Shown: one piece after another, positions 1 through 13,901 of the stretch
Numbering within the stretch: position 1 is the first letter of the stretch
How the letters are laid out: each line of letters begins with the position of its first letter
From: Actinomyces sp. oral taxon 448 str. F0400
GTDB lineage: Bacteria > Actinomycetota > Actinomycetes > Actinomycetales > Actinomycetaceae
DNA: 64,000 bases
Direction: 5' to 3'
Assembly (NCBI RefSeq): GCF_000220835.1
Contig: NZ_GL985606.1
Coordinates: 1,685,861 to 1,749,860, forward strand
The notes under the pieces: generated by a model
What the model saw: the letters and a program-made list of their open reading frames with translations, nothing else
What the model was told of the DNA's origin: nothing
Databases searched by the model: none
Translations under genes and position numbers: made by a program

Positions 1-2
1 CA

Positions 3-1124
3 GCGCCGCCCGGGCCGTCGGAGCCGTCGGCCTCTTCGCCCTGCGCGGCCGAGCCCCCCGCCTCCACGGGCGCCCAGCGCGCCATCGGCGCGGCCCTGGG
101 CCGACCCCGACCCAGGGGGAGCGTCGCCGTCGTTCTGGCCGTTCTCGCGGCGGTCGCCATCGTCGCGGTGCCCCTGGTCGTGACCCACATGGCCGGCGGA
201 GGATCGGGCCGCGCCAGCACCAGCGGGGCCGCCTCCGCCGGAACCGTCAGTGCCGATGGACCGCTGGACACGGTCCTGGAAGTCGCCGGACGCGTCGGCG
301 CCGTCCCCGTCGTCTCCCTCAAAGGGAGTCTCACGCCCGCCACCACGATCAGCACCGACGAGGTCATCACCGGCCAGGGCCGCTCCCTGCGGCTCGGCGA
401 CGCGGTCCTGCTGTCGGTGGCCACCTTCAGCGGCGCCAACGGCACGAACACCACCGGGACTGGAACCGGCACGAGGCTGTACAGGGGGACGCTCGACTCC
501 GACGCTCTGGGGTCCGACCTTGCCAATGCAGTCTCGGGCGTCACCGAGGGATCGCGGATCGTTCTGCGCGCCCCCCTGACGACGGAGAACGGGGCGCTGA
601 CCACCGAGATCACCGTGGTTGACGTGCTGCCCACCACCGCGACCGGGTCCTCCCAGTCGCCGTCCGACGGCATGCCGTCGGTCACGGTCAACGATGACGG
701 CACCATCGCGATGTCCGTGCAGGGGCTGCCTGCGCCCACTCGCTCCACCGCCGCCGTCCTCGTCCAGGGCGACGGGTCCCAGGTCCAGTCCGAGAGCGTC
801 GTCCTGGCCCGGTACGCCATCGTGAACTGGTCCGATGGCGAGCAGCGCACCAGCACCTACGGCACCACGACGCCGCCCGGCATTATCGACATGTCCCACA
901 CTCTCGCGGGCATCAGGGAGCACCTGGTCGACGCCCAGGTGGGCAGTCGCGTCGTCATCTCCATCCCGACGGACCAGGCGGCCGGCGAGGGGGCGGTGGC
1001 CGTCGTCGTCGATGTCCTGGCCATCGCGGACGCCGATGAGCTCACCGACGCCACCGTCTCGCCGTCCCCGCCTTCCGACGCCAGCTCCGGGATCGTGCAC
1101 GTTACTCCCGGCGCGACTCAGTAG
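3..1124 (+). CDS. Membrane-anchored FKBP-like peptidyl-prolyl isomerase (5' end outside window)
   Basis: The frame is open from the first bases of the window, so the true start lies upstream. The visible N-terminal part is Pro/Ala/Ser-rich and is followed by one hydrophobic helix encoded at about 120-185, which makes this a membrane-anchored extracytoplasmic protein. Two beta-rich modules follow. The second (about 690-1050) has the FKBP pattern of a glycine-rich strand, an 'AGIREHLVDAQVGSRV' segment and an 'ISIP' strand. FKBP proteins act as proline isomerases or chaperones. Both modules are diverged, so catalytic activity is uncertain and a purely structural role is possible. The 3' end overlaps the convergent kinase gene by 23 bases. 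The FKBP family call is moderately sure; the exact function is not. Confidence 0.6.
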   Translation, partial: APPGPSEPSASSPCAAEPPASTGAQRAIGAALGRPRPRGSVAVVLAVLAAVAIVAVPLVVTHMAGGGSGRASTSGAASAGTVSADGPLDTVLEVAGRVGAVPVVSLKGSLTPATTISTDEVITGQGRSLRLGDAVLLSVATFSGANGTNTTGTGTGTRLYRGTLDSDALGSDLANAVSGVTEGSRIVLRAPLTTENGALTTEITVVDVLPTTATGSSQSPSDGMPSVTVNDDGTIAMSVQGLPAPTRSTAAVLVQGDGSQVQSESVVLARYAIVNWSDGEQRTSTYGTTTPPGIIDMSHTLAGIREHLVDAQVGSRVVISIPTDQAAGEGAVAVVVDVLAIADADELTDATVSPSPPSDASSGIVHVTPGATQ

Positions 1125-1779
1125 GCGTTCCGAGCGCAGTGGCGGGTCCGTCCCGGGAGTCGACGACCAGGTCCGGTCCCAGGCCGGCCCGGTTCCGCCA
1201 GGCGCGGGCGAGTGAGCGCTCCTGGACCTCCCAGGCGGACACGTCCCACCCGTAGGCGTCGCGGGCGGCGATGCGGGCGCGGCGGGTGCGCGGCGGGGCG
1301 GTGACCCAGACGCGCACCGCCACCAGTCCCCTCAGGGGCTGCGCCGCTGCGGCGAGCGCGCCGCAGCCCTCGAGCACGAGAAGCCCTCCGGCCAGCGGGG
1401 GCAGGGACACCCGGCCGCCCGGCCTCATGGAATGCCAGTTCCACCGGGGGGCGTGCGCCGGCCGCCCGCAGTCGAGATCGGCCAGAAGCCCGGCGCACCG
1501 GCGCACCCCCTCCGCCAGCCCGTCCCAGCCGGGCACGACCGCTTCCAGTTCGAGCACGCGCGCGCCGTATGAGGCGTTCCCTCGCGCGAGGGCTCCGACG
1601 AGGGAGTGCGCGAGGGTCGTCTTGCCCGCCCCCGTAGGGCCGTCCACCACCACGAGTGCTCCCTGCCTGCGCCACCGGTCGGATGAGCCGTCCTCGCGGC
1701 GGCGCAGGAGGTCCATGAGCGCGCTCACGGCCTCATCGAACGGGACGCTACGGTCGACATCGGGTACGGGGGCGGACAT
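1102..1779 (-). CDS. Small P-loop nucleoside/nucleotide kinase-like ATPase
   Basis: The 225-residue product carries a Walker A motif GPTGAGKT at residues 47-54 after a hydrophobic strand, and has the size and layout of uridine-kinase or cytidylate-kinase-type P-loop enzymes. A late Arg-rich '[11 protein letters not shown]' segment resembles the mobile lid of such kinases. The substrate cannot be read from sequence. The start at 1779 is preferred over the longer frame to 1809 because a TATCCT -10 hexamer (minus strand, 1786-1791) lies 6 bases upstream of this ATG, as expected for a leaderless message. The gene is divergent from hisF and its last 23 bases overlap the FKBP-like gene. It could equally be an uncharacterised ATP-binding protein. 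Confidence 0.65.
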   Translation of the reverse strand: MSAPVPDVDRSVPFDEAVSALMDLLRRREDGSSDRWRRQGALVVVDGPTGAGKTTLAHSLVGALARGNASYGARVLELEAVVPGWDGLAEGVRRCAGLLADLDCGRPAHAPRWNWHSMRPGGRVSLPPLAGGLLVLEGCGALAAAAQPLRGLVAVRVWVTAPPRTRRARIAARDAYGWDVSAWEVQERSLARAWRNRAGLGPDLVVDSRDGPATALGTPTESRRE

Positions 1780-1907
1780 GTCGGCAGGATATGAGCCGAT
1801 GCTGGCCAAGGGCAGCGGAACGGCGCGGGGCTCGCGGCGGCACGGCCGCGCTACTCTGGCACGGTGCCCGCCGCCGATCCGTCCAGCCGATCCGTCCAGG
1901 AGCCGCC

Positions 1908-2678
1908 ATGAGCGTCGCCGTCCGCGTCATCCCGTGCCTCGACGTCAAGGACGGGCGTGTCGTCAAGGGCGTCAACTTCACCGGGCTTCGGGATGCCGGC
2001 GACCCGGTCGAGCTCGCCCGGCGCTACGACGTTCAGGGCGCCGACGAGATCACCTTCCTGGACGTCTCCGCCTCCGCCGAGGGACGTTCGACCATGCTGG
2101 AGGTCGTGGCCGCTGCCGCCGAGCAGGTCTTCGTCCCGTTGACCGTGGGCGGGGGAGTGCGCAGCGTCGATGACGTCGATCGCCTCCTGCGCGCGGGGGC
2201 GGACAAGGTCGGCATCAACACTGCCGCCATCGACCGTCCCGCGCTGCTGAGCGAGGTCGCCGAGCGCTTCGGCAACCAGGTCCTGGTCCTATCGGTGGAC
2301 GCCCGTCGCTGCCCGCGGGGCGTGAGCACCGAGTCGGGCTACGAGGTGACAACTCACGGGGGCCGGCGCTCCACCGGCATCGACGCCGTCCGGTGGGCCG
2401 TGCGCGCCGTCGGGCTGGGGGCCGGTGAGATCCTGCTCAATTCGATGGACGCCGACGGCGTCACAGCGGGTTTCGACCTGCGTATGCTTGACGACGTCCG
2501 CCGCGAGGTGAGCGTCCCGCTCATCGCCTCGGGGGGTGCGGGGCGGCCGGAGGACTTCGCCGACGCCGCGGACCACGGCGCGGACGCGGTGCTGGCGGCG
2601 AGCGTTTTCCACTACGGGGTCTTCACCATCGGCGCCGTGAAGCAGGCTCTGCGTCGGGCGGGTCATCCCGTGCGGTGA
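1908..2678 (+). CDS. hisF: Imidazole glycerol phosphate synthase cyclase subunit HisF
   Basis: HisF is a (beta-alpha)8-barrel that, with the glutaminase HisH, turns PRFAR plus ammonia into imidazole glycerol phosphate and AICAR in histidine biosynthesis. The 256-residue length is normal. The N-terminal '[16 protein letters not shown]' block contains the catalytic Asp12, and the second catalytic Asp is in 'LVLSVDARR' near residue 131. The phosphate-binding loops 'VGGGVR' and 'ASGGAG' are intact. The frame is open further upstream, but this ATG has AGGAG nearby and gives the normal HisF N-terminus. TACTCT at 1852-1857 is a plausible -10. HisI lies 1 kb downstream, separated by two small unrelated membrane-protein genes. 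Confidence 0.97.
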   Translation: MSVAVRVIPCLDVKDGRVVKGVNFTGLRDAGDPVELARRYDVQGADEITFLDVSASAEGRSTMLEVVAAAAEQVFVPLTVGGGVRSVDDVDRLLRAGADKVGINTAAIDRPALLSEVAERFGNQVLVLSVDARRCPRGVSTESGYEVTTHGGRRSTGIDAVRWAVRAVGLGAGEILLNSMDADGVTAGFDLRMLDDVRREVSVPLIASGGAGRPEDFADAADHGADAVLAASVFHYGVFTIGAVKQALRRAGHPVR

Positions 2679-2781
2679 GAACTCCCCACGCCGCGCCGTG
2701 CAACGAGGTTGCATCAGAACCGTACCGGCCCGCTACCCTTCAGTGACGACCCCCGTCACCCTTACCCACTTGGAGACTCTT

Positions 2782-3285
2782 ATGACGCAGTACGATCCGA
2801 ACCACGATCCGAACCAGCCCGGCTTCGGCCAGGGCAACGATCACAACAACTCCTCGAGCGCCCCGAGCGCCCCGGGCGGCCCGTCCCAGGGGGGCGGCTA
2901 CGACCCGAACCAGTCCTACTCGGACCCGTACGGGAACCCGACGTCCTACGGGGACCAGTCCCAGCAGTACCCCCAGGAGCCGACGCCCTACCCCGCGGGC
3001 GGCGCCTACGGCCCCGGCATGAGTCCTTACGGGGCCGGCACTGAGAAGAACGCTCTGGGGGGCTGGGCCCTCGGACTGGGGATCGCCTCGGTGTGCTGTT
3101 CATGGTTCACGGGCATCCCCGCCATCATCTGCGGCGCGATGGGCATCAGCGCCGCCAACCGCGGGCAGGCGAGTAACAAGACCATGGCCATTGTCGGCCT
3201 GTCGCTGGGGATCGCCTTCTCCATACTCAACACGATCGGGGTCATCGTCAATTACTCGAACGGGCTCTACCAGTTCTCCCACTGA
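2782..3285 (+). CDS. DUF4190-type small membrane protein with low-complexity N-terminus
   Basis: The 167-residue protein has an N-terminal half rich in Asn, Gln, Pro, Gly and Tyr ('YDPNQSYSDPYGNP'-like repeats), then two hydrophobic helices (about residues 93-115 and 127-152) around a Gly/Ala-rich turn. This is the DUF4190 layout common in Actinobacteria, where a disordered cytoplasmic tail precedes two helices. No enzymatic motif is visible and the function is unknown. A promoter-like TTGCAT (2709) and TACCCT (2734-2739) pair precedes it, so it probably has its own promoter. It sits between hisF and hisI without an evident metabolic link. Confidence 0.75.
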   Translation: MTQYDPNHDPNQPGFGQGNDHNNSSSAPSAPGGPSQGGGYDPNQSYSDPYGNPTSYGDQSQQYPQEPTPYPAGGAYGPGMSPYGAGTEKNALGGWALGLGIASVCCSWFTGIPAIICGAMGISAANRGQASNKTMAIVGLSLGIAFSILNTIGVIVNYSNGLYQFSH

Positions 3286-3307
3286 CCCCGACGAGAGGAC
3301 TTTGTCG

Positions 3308-3694
3308 ATGGCGCTGTCGGCATTGCTCACCAGTACGTCTGCGCAGCACCTTCCTGCGTGGTGGCCGGGCTCCAACACGTGCCTTCTTCATGTCGTCACC
3401 GGTCTGTGGTGTCCGCTGTGCGGTGGCACCCGGGCGACCCGGGCGCTCTTGGACGGGAGTCTGACGGAGGCGCTCGGCTGGAACCCCTTCGCCCTCATGC
3501 TGGAGTGCGTCCTGGTGGCGGCCCTCCTGCGCTATGCGGCGGCCCGGGCGCAGGGGCGCACGCGGATGCTCCTGACCGGGCGGGAGGGGATCGCCCTGGG
3601 TGTCACGGCGGTGGTCTTCTTCGCGGCCCGTAATACGCCGTGGCTCCAGCCCTGGCTGGCCCGCCTCCTCGGCCCGCCCGGATACGGGGCCTGA
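3308..3694 (+). CDS. DUF2752 membrane protein
   Basis: This 128-residue protein carries the diagnostic DUF2752 motif 'CPLCGGTRA' near residues 35-43, preceded by 'HVVTGLWC' and followed by two to three hydrophobic helices. The function of the family is unknown. The paired cysteines and short membrane architecture suggest a redox or metal-related membrane protein, which is inference only. In other Actinobacteria a DUF2752 gene sits near lgt and pyk (remembered gene order), so its presence here fits an old gene neighbourhood. I start it at the ATG at 3308. A TTG two codons upstream is the alternative. It begins 22 bases after the DUF4190 gene and is probably co-transcribed with it. Confidence 0.75.
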   Translation: MALSALLTSTSAQHLPAWWPGSNTCLLHVVTGLWCPLCGGTRATRALLDGSLTEALGWNPFALMLECVLVAALLRYAAARAQGRTRMLLTGREGIALGVTAVVFFAARNTPWLQPWLARLLGPPGYGA

Positions 3695-3741
3695 TACGCC
3701 GTCGGGCGGTGAGGGTTCGGACACCATGGGACAATCCGGCC

Positions 3742-4140
3742 GTGAACGACTCCCACTGCCCGGCCCCATTCGCGTCCTCCTTGCCCGCCGGGCTCGCCTC
3801 CCGTCTCAAGCGCGACGCGGGCGGGCTCGTCGCCGCCGTCGTCCAGCAGTACGACACGCGCGAGGTCCTCATGGTCGGGTGGATGGACGATGAGGCACTG
3901 CACCGCACGCTGACCGAAGGGCGCGTGACGTTCTGGTCCCGGTCCCGTCGGGAGTACTGGCGCAAGGGTGACACCTCAGGGCACTGCCAGTACGTCAAGG
4001 CCGTCCACCTCGACTGCGACGGCGACGCTCTGCTGGTCGAGGTCGACCAGGTCGGGGCCGCCTGCCACACCGGTGAGCGCACGTGCTTCCTGGCCGGGGG
4101 CGACCTGGGCGCCCTCGTAGGGAGGCGTCCCCTCGGCTGA
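3742..4140 (+). CDS. hisI: Phosphoribosyl-AMP cyclohydrolase HisI
   Basis: HisI hydrolyses phosphoribosyl-AMP to ProFAR in histidine biosynthesis and is a zinc/magnesium enzyme of the cytoplasm. The zinc-binding cysteines C92, C108 and C115 are present in 'DCDGD' and 'ACHTGERTC', and the metal-binding Asp91, Asp93 and Asp95 are intact. '[11 protein letters not shown]' and 'TSGHCQ' are further family blocks. At 132 residues it is the stand-alone form without a fused HisE domain. The GTG at 3742 is chosen because GACAAT (3730-3735) lies 6 bases upstream, indicating a leaderless transcript, and because it gives the normal N-terminus. The trpC-like gene follows after 118 bases. Confidence 0.96.
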   Translation: MNDSHCPAPFASSLPAGLASRLKRDAGGLVAAVVQQYDTREVLMVGWMDDEALHRTLTEGRVTFWSRSRREYWRKGDTSGHCQYVKAVHLDCDGDALLVEVDQVGAACHTGERTCFLAGGDLGALVGRRPLG

Positions 4141-4258
4141 GCGGATTTGCCTCAGCAGCCCGCCCCCGGGGACGATTGCCCGAGGAGGGCGCCGCCGGCG
4201 CACCTGCTGGCTGCGCACGGCGCAGTCCTGGTCTCGCGCATGCAGGAGGTGGTGTCTC

Positions 4259-5083
4259 GTGATGGCCTTCGACGACCTCGTCGCAGCCGCCCGGGCCGCC
4301 GTCGCCTCCCGGCAGCGACGCGCTCCATTGGAGGAGCTGCGCGGGCGGGTCCGCTCGGCCCCCACCGCGCGCGACGTCACCTCGGCGCTGCGCTCGCCGG
4401 GGCGCGCCGTCTCCGTGATCGCCGAGGTCAAGCGCGCCACCGCGACCTTCGCGGACCTGTCGGGAGTGGGGGACGTGGCCGTTCTCGCCCGCTTCTACGA
4501 GGCCGGCGGGGCCGCCTGCGTCTCCGTGGTCACCGAGCCGGTGCGCTCCCACGGGCGCCTGGCCGATCTCGACGCGGTGCGCGGGGCCGTAGAGGTGCCG
4601 GTGCTGGCCAACGACGTCATCGTCACCCCCTACCAGGTCCACGAGGCCAGGGCTCACGGGGCCGACATGCTCGTCGTGGACGCCCGCCTCGAGCCGCTCG
4701 TTCTAGAGTCGCTGATCGAGCGCACCCATTCTCTGGGCATGGCGGCGGTCGTCGAGGCGCACTCGCGGCACGAGGCGCTGGCCGCCGTGACCGCCGGAGC
4801 GCGTTACGTGTCGGTCGACGCTCGTGATCCGGACACGCTGGCCGTCGATCGCTCGCGTTTCGAGCAGGTCGCGGATGTGCTGCCCGCCTCGGTGACCCGT
4901 GTCGCCACCGGCGGCGTCTGCGGCCCCCACGACGTAATGAGCTACGCGCGCGCCGGGGCCGATGTCGTCATCGTGGGAGAGGCCGTCATCCGCTCGGCCG
5001 ACCCCCAGCAATTCGTCGCCGAGCTGGTCGCCGCCGGCAGCCATCCGGCGCTCCTTCCCGCCACCCACCGAGAGGTCTTCTGA
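4259..5083 (+). CDS. Degenerate indole-3-glycerol phosphate synthase homologue (TrpC-like)
   Basis: The whole 274-residue barrel aligns with TrpC: 'VIAEVKR', 'ARFYEAGGA', 'PYQVHEARAHGAD', 'VVEAH', and a C-terminal phosphate loop. Several signature residues are changed. The KDF motif with the general-acid lysine reads NDV (Asn118), the substrate-binding 'SPS' reads TAT, the NNR asparagine is Asp187, and the ESG motif reads TGG (217-219). E56, K58 and E166 are kept. Wild-type IGPS chemistry therefore looks unlikely. The frame is intact and codon use matches its neighbours, so the protein is probably still made. AGGAGG at 4244-4249 serves the GTG at 4259 or the ATG at 4262. The stop abuts the lgt ATG. 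An automatic annotation would call this trpC. Confidence 0.85.
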   Translation: MMAFDDLVAAARAAVASRQRRAPLEELRGRVRSAPTARDVTSALRSPGRAVSVIAEVKRATATFADLSGVGDVAVLARFYEAGGAACVSVVTEPVRSHGRLADLDAVRGAVEVPVLANDVIVTPYQVHEARAHGADMLVVDARLEPLVLESLIERTHSLGMAAVVEAHSRHEALAAVTAGARYVSVDARDPDTLAVDRSRFEQVADVLPASVTRVATGGVCGPHDVMSYARAGADVVIVGEAVIRSADPQQFVAELVAAGSHPALLPATHREVF

Positions 5084-5986
5084 ATGCTCGCCTCCATACC
5101 CAGCCCCGCCCGGGGAGTGTGGCACCTCGGGCCGTTTCCCGTTCGCGCCTACGCACTGTGCACCCTCGCTGGTATCTTCGCGGCGGCGTGGTGGACCTCG
5201 CGGCGTTATCGGGCGCGGGGAGGCGATGAGGATACGACCTTCGACATCGCCATCTTGGCCGTGCCGGTGGGCATCGTGGGCGCGCGACTCTACCATGTGC
5301 TGACCTCTCCATCGGCCTACTTCGGGCCCAACGGCGACCCCTGGGAGATCCCCCAGATCTGGCACGGCGGGCAGGGGCTGTGGGGTTCCATCGCCGCCGG
5401 TATCGCCGCCGGCGCCTGGCTGCTGCACCGGCGGGGCCTGCGCCTGTCGCCCTTCGCCGACGCCGTCGCACCGGCGCTCTTGGTCGCCCAGGCGATCGGT
5501 CGCCTGGGGAACTGGTTCAACCAGGAGATCTTCGGTTTGCCCACCACCCTGCCGTGGGGTCTGGAGATCGATGCCGCGCACCTTCCGCCCGGCTACGCCG
5601 ACGGGACCCTGTTCCACCCGGCCTTCCTCTACGAAGCGCTGTGGGATCTTGTCGGGGCGGCCCTGATCGTGGGGCTCGAGCGGCGCTGGCGCCGGCGCGG
5701 TCAGAGCGTGGGCGGTCGGCTCATTTGGGTCTACCTCATGGTCTACACAGTCGGGCGGGCTTGGATCGAATGTCTGCGCATCGACGAGGCGCACCACCTG
5801 CTCGGGCTGCGTCTCAACGTGTGGACTTCACTCGTCGTCTTCCTACTCGGTCTGGCCGGCTACATTGTCGTGTCGCGTCGTCACCTCAGTGATGCGATCA
5901 CCAGCGAGGCGATCACTGCCCAAGGCGACGAACCACAGCCCCGGACGGAAGATGCGCAAGGAGAATATGGCGAAATAGAGGGGTAA
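5084..5986 (+). CDS. lgt: Prolipoprotein diacylglyceryl transferase
   Basis: Lgt transfers diacylglycerol from phosphatidylglycerol to the lipobox cysteine of prolipoproteins, the first step of bacterial lipoprotein maturation in the cytoplasmic membrane. The signature 'IGRLGNWFNQEIFG' is complete, including the Arg and Asn of the Lgt motif. The early 'GARLYHVL' and late 'YTVGRAWIECLRID' blocks are also typical. About seven membrane segments are visible in 300 residues. The last 35 residues are a polar acidic tail. The ATG follows the stop of the TrpC-like gene with no gap, so translation is probably coupled. The lipoprotein encoded at 23668 would be one of its substrates. Confidence 0.97.
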   Translation: MLASIPSPARGVWHLGPFPVRAYALCTLAGIFAAAWWTSRRYRARGGDEDTTFDIAILAVPVGIVGARLYHVLTSPSAYFGPNGDPWEIPQIWHGGQGLWGSIAAGIAAGAWLLHRRGLRLSPFADAVAPALLVAQAIGRLGNWFNQEIFGLPTTLPWGLEIDAAHLPPGYADGTLFHPAFLYEALWDLVGAALIVGLERRWRRRGQSVGGRLIWVYLMVYTVGRAWIECLRIDEAHHLLGLRLNVWTSLVVFLLGLAGYIVVSRRHLSDAITSEAITAQGDEPQPRTEDAQGEYGEIEG

Positions 5987-5999
5987 TGGAGTGCTGCGA

Positions 6000-6015
6000 T
6001 CGTTCGCATGAACGA
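6000..6015. promoter_or_regulatory. Inverted repeat in the gltB leader
   Basis: TCGTTC and GAACGA form a perfect 6-bp inverted repeat around a GCAT centre, 78 bases before the gltB start and just after lgt. It could be an operator for a nitrogen or amino-acid regulator or part of an RNA hairpin. No known consensus is clearly matched. Confidence 0.3.
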
Positions 6016-6092
6016 GACGCGGCAGTCCCGCATCCAGGGCTGCGAGTCTACGGCGCGGGGCGCCGGGACTGACCCACCGAAGGACGGTCGGC

Positions 6093-10656
<4,564 letters not shown>

Positions 10657-10664
<8 letters not shown>

Positions 10665-12117
10665 TCCCCGCGGCTTCCTGACCGTTACCGAGCGCGAACT
10701 GCCCGCCCGCCGACCCGTTGAAGTCCGCATCCTCGATTACAAGGAGATCGAAGACCGCACCGGCTGGGACGGGGCCGTGCTGCGCCGTCAGGCCTCGCGC
10801 TGCATGAACTGCGGCATTCCCTTCTGCCACTCGGGCTGCCCGTTGGGCAACCTGATCCCCGAGTGGAACGACCTGACCTGGAGGGGTGACACGGCCGGCG
10901 CCGTCGAGCGCCTCCACGCCACCAACAACTTCCCGGATTTCACCGGCAGGCTGTGCCCGGCGCCCTGCGAGTACGCCTGCACCCTGGGCATCAATCAGCC
11001 GCCCATCACCATCAGGAGCATCGAGCACTCCCTGGCCGACACCGGCTTCGATGACGACCTGATCACCCCGCAGGTGCCCGCCGTCCTGACCGGCTCCACG
11101 GTCGCCGTCGTCGGCTCGGGGCCTGCGGGCCTGGCCGCCGCCCAGCAGCTGACGCGGGCCGGGCACACTGTGGCCGTCTTCGAGAAGGATGATCGCCCCG
11201 GGGGGCTGCTGCGCTACGGCATCCCCGAGTTCAAACTGGAGAAGGCGATCCTGGACCGGCGTCTGGCCCAGATGGAGGCGGAGGGCACCCGCTTCCGCAC
11301 CGGGGTCGATGTCGGCGCCGACGTCACCGGCCCGGAGCTCCTGGAGTCCTACGACGCCGTCGTCATCGCCATGGGCACGCCGCAGCGCCGCGACCTGGGC
11401 GTACCCGGACGCGAGCTTCGAGGCATTCACCAGGCCTTGGACTACCTGACCGCCGCGACTCGCGAAGTCCATGGGGGCGGCTCGACTCCCATCAGCGCCG
11501 AGGGCAGGGACGTCGTCATCATCGGCGGCGGCGATACCGGCGCGGACTGTCTGGGCACGGCGATCCGGCAGGGCGCGGCGTCAGTGACCTCCATTGAAAT
11601 CATGCCCGCTCCTCCCTCCGAGCGGCCCGCGGATCAGCCCTGGCCCGCTTACCCGCGCCTGTACAAGGTCGCATCCGCCCACGAGGAGGGTGGTGAGCGT
11701 ATCTGGGCCGCGTCCACGCTCGAGATGCTTGACGACGGCGAGGGGCGGGTCGGTTCTCTGCGGATCTCCGAGGTTCGTTTCGAGGGCGGCCGTCCGGTAC
11801 CCGTGGAGGGCGCCGAGCGCATCATTCCCGCCGAGCTCGTACTGCTGGCCATGGGCTTCACGGGCGTGGCCCCGACCGGTCTGGTCGAGCAGCTGGGGCT
11901 GACCCTGGACGCCCGCGGGCGCATCGAACGCGATAACGACTGGAGCGCGGGCGTGCCCGGGGTCTTCGTGGCGGGCGACTCGGGTCGCGGCCAGAGCCTC
12001 ATCGTGTGGGCGATCGCTGAAGGCCGTTCAGCCGCAGCCTCCGTGGACCGCTACCTGTGCGGGACCACCGGGCTTCCCAGTCCGATCACGCCTTCCCAAG
12101 TGCAGTACCGACCGTGA
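10657..12117 (+). CDS. gltD: Glutamate synthase small (beta) subunit
   Basis: GltD takes electrons from NADPH and passes them through FAD and Fe-S clusters to GltB. The 486-residue protein has the N-terminal cysteine clusters 'CMNCGIPFCHSGCPLGN' and 'CPAPCEYAC'. Two Rossmann dinucleotide motifs follow, 'GSGPAGLAAAQQL' (FAD) and 'GGGDTGADCLG' (NADPH), and a late 'VFVAGDSGRGQSL' FAD contact. The frame is open much further upstream inside gltB, but the GTG at 10657 has GGAGG at 10646-10650 and gives the standard N-terminus. It is translationally coupled to gltB. Confidence 0.97.
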
Positions 12118-12189
12118 CGAAGCTCCCAACAGGTGGGTCAGTGGTTCCCGGCCTCGTCGTAAAGGGCGGGCGTCCTCTACGCTTGCCCC

Positions 12190-13608
12190 ATGCGCAGAGC
12201 AAAGATCGTATGCACCCTGGGACCCGCCACTGACTCTCCCGAGCAGGTGCAGGCGCTCGTGGACGCAGGCATGAACGTTGCACGCATCAACCGCTCCCAC
12301 GGGCGCGCCGAGGACCAGGAGGAGGTCATCGCCCGCGTGCGCGCGGCCTCCGAGGCCTCCGGACGCCCCGTCGCCATCCTCGTCGACCTCCAGGGGCCCA
12401 AGATCCGTCTGGGCAGCTTCGTCAACGACCAGAAGGTCATGCTCAACAAGGGCGACGAGTTCACGATCACCACTGACGATATCCTCGGCACGGTCAAGCG
12501 CGTCTCCACAACCTTCAAAGGTCTACCGGGTGACTGCCGGCCCGGGGATCGCCTTCTCATTGACGACGGTAACGTCGCCGTGCGCGTCACCGCGGTCACG
12601 GATACCGATGTCATCACCAAGGTCGAGGTGCCCGGCTACGTCTCCAACCACAAGGGGCTCAACCTGCCCGGCGTGGCCGTCTCGGTGCCGGCCCTAAGCG
12701 AGAAGGACCGCGACGACCTGCGCTGGGCCATCACGATCGGCGCCGACCTCATCGCCCTGTCCTTCGTGCGCACTGCGGACGACATCAAGGACGTTCACGA
12801 CATCATGGACGAGGCCGGGGTCCGCATCCCCGTCATCGCCAAGATCGAGAAGCCCCAGGCGGTGGAGAACCTCTTCGACATCGTTTCCGCCTTCGACGGC
12901 ATTATGGTCGCTCGCGGGGACCTGGGCGTCGAGATGCCGCTGGAGGCCGTCCCGCTGGTTCAGAAGCGCGCTATTGAACTGGCCCGCCGCCAGGCCAAAC
13001 CCGTCATCGTCGCCACGCAGGTGCTGGAGTCCATGATTCAGAACCCGCGTCCCACCCGTGCCGAGGCCTCCGACTGCGCCAACGCGATCCTCGACGGGGC
13101 CGACGCCGTCATGCTCTCCGGCGAGACCTCCGTAGGCGCCTACCCCATCGAGGCCGTGCGCACCATGGCCAACATCATCGAGAATGTCGAGCAGCACGGT
13201 GGCGAGCGCATCGCGCCGCTCGGGTCCTACCCGCAGACCCGCGGGGGGGCGCTCACGCGCGCGGCCGCGGAGATGGGCGAGCAGCTCGACATCACCTATC
13301 TGGTGACCTTCACCCAGTCGGGGGACACCGCCCGGCGGCTGTCCCGTCTGCGTTCGCCCCTCCCGCTGCTGGCGTTCACCCCTCTGCACTCCACGCGCAA
13401 CCAGCTGGCGGTGTCCTGGGGCGTGCAGACCTACGAGGTGCCCGAGGTCAAGCACACCGACGACATGGTCGTCCAGGTCGACGAGTTGCTCCAGTCCAAG
13501 CATTTGGCGCGGCCCGGCGACGGCGTCATCATCGTGGCGGGCATGCCCCCGGGCACGCCCGGGTCGACCAACTCGATCCGCCTTCACACGGTCGGCGAGA
13601 CTGACTGA
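12190..13608 (+). CDS. pyk: Pyruvate kinase
   Basis: Pyruvate kinase converts phosphoenolpyruvate and ADP to pyruvate and ATP in the last step of glycolysis. The 472-residue sequence has 'KIVCTLGPAT', the active-site block 'VIAKIEKPQAVENL', 'MVARGDLGVEM', the potassium/nucleotide loop 'ATQVLESMI' and 'DAVMLSGETSVG'. The conserved 'NFSHG' loop reads NRSHG here, a small deviation. The C-terminal allosteric domain is complete. The ATG lies 6 bases after TACGCT (12178-12183), consistent with a leaderless mRNA independent of gltBD. A GC-rich hairpin follows the stop. Confidence 0.98.
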   Translation: MRRAKIVCTLGPATDSPEQVQALVDAGMNVARINRSHGRAEDQEEVIARVRAASEASGRPVAILVDLQGPKIRLGSFVNDQKVMLNKGDEFTITTDDILGTVKRVSTTFKGLPGDCRPGDRLLIDDGNVAVRVTAVTDTDVITKVEVPGYVSNHKGLNLPGVAVSVPALSEKDRDDLRWAITIGADLIALSFVRTADDIKDVHDIMDEAGVRIPVIAKIEKPQAVENLFDIVSAFDGIMVARGDLGVEMPLEAVPLVQKRAIELARRQAKPVIVATQVLESMIQNPRPTRAEASDCANAILDGADAVMLSGETSVGAYPIEAVRTMANIIENVEQHGGERIAPLGSYPQTRGGALTRAAAEMGEQLDITYLVTFTQSGDTARRLSRLRSPLPLLAFTPLHSTRNQLAVSWGVQTYEVPEVKHTDDMVVQVDELLQSKHLARPGDGVIIVAGMPPGTPGSTNSIRLHTVGETD

Positions 13609-13637
13609 CTCGACGGAGCCGCGGACGGATTCGTGGC

Positions 13638-13669
13638 GGGGAGGGTCGAGCCCGATGATCGACCTCCCC
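13638..13669 (+). terminator. Hairpin downstream of pyk
   Basis: GGGGAGGGTCGA (13638-13649) pairs with TCGACCTCCCC (13659-13669) with one bulged G, around a 9-base loop. There is no good T-run, but position and stability suit a transcription terminator or mRNA 3'-end protector. Confidence 0.55.
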
Positions 13670-13901
13670 CCCGACTTCGTGTGCTGACGAGGCCGGCCGA
13701 TCTCATCACCGAGCCCCTGCCGTACGCGTTCTTCGGCTCCGTCCGGTGAGAGGAGCTCGTCACTCCTCCGGTCATGAGCGAGGGTCGGCTGGCATCGGCG
13801 GCCCTGGGAGAAGGTTGGCGAGGTCGACCGTCGCGGTGCCCTCTCAAGGAGGAGGAGAAGCGGGCGTGCGGTTCCGCCGTCCCAGAGCCCGGAACTTTCG
13901 G

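Noticed and set aside
4141-4258. Possible tryptophan leader peptide before the trpC-like gene
   Set aside because: No short frame with tandem Trp codons or attenuator hairpin pair is present.
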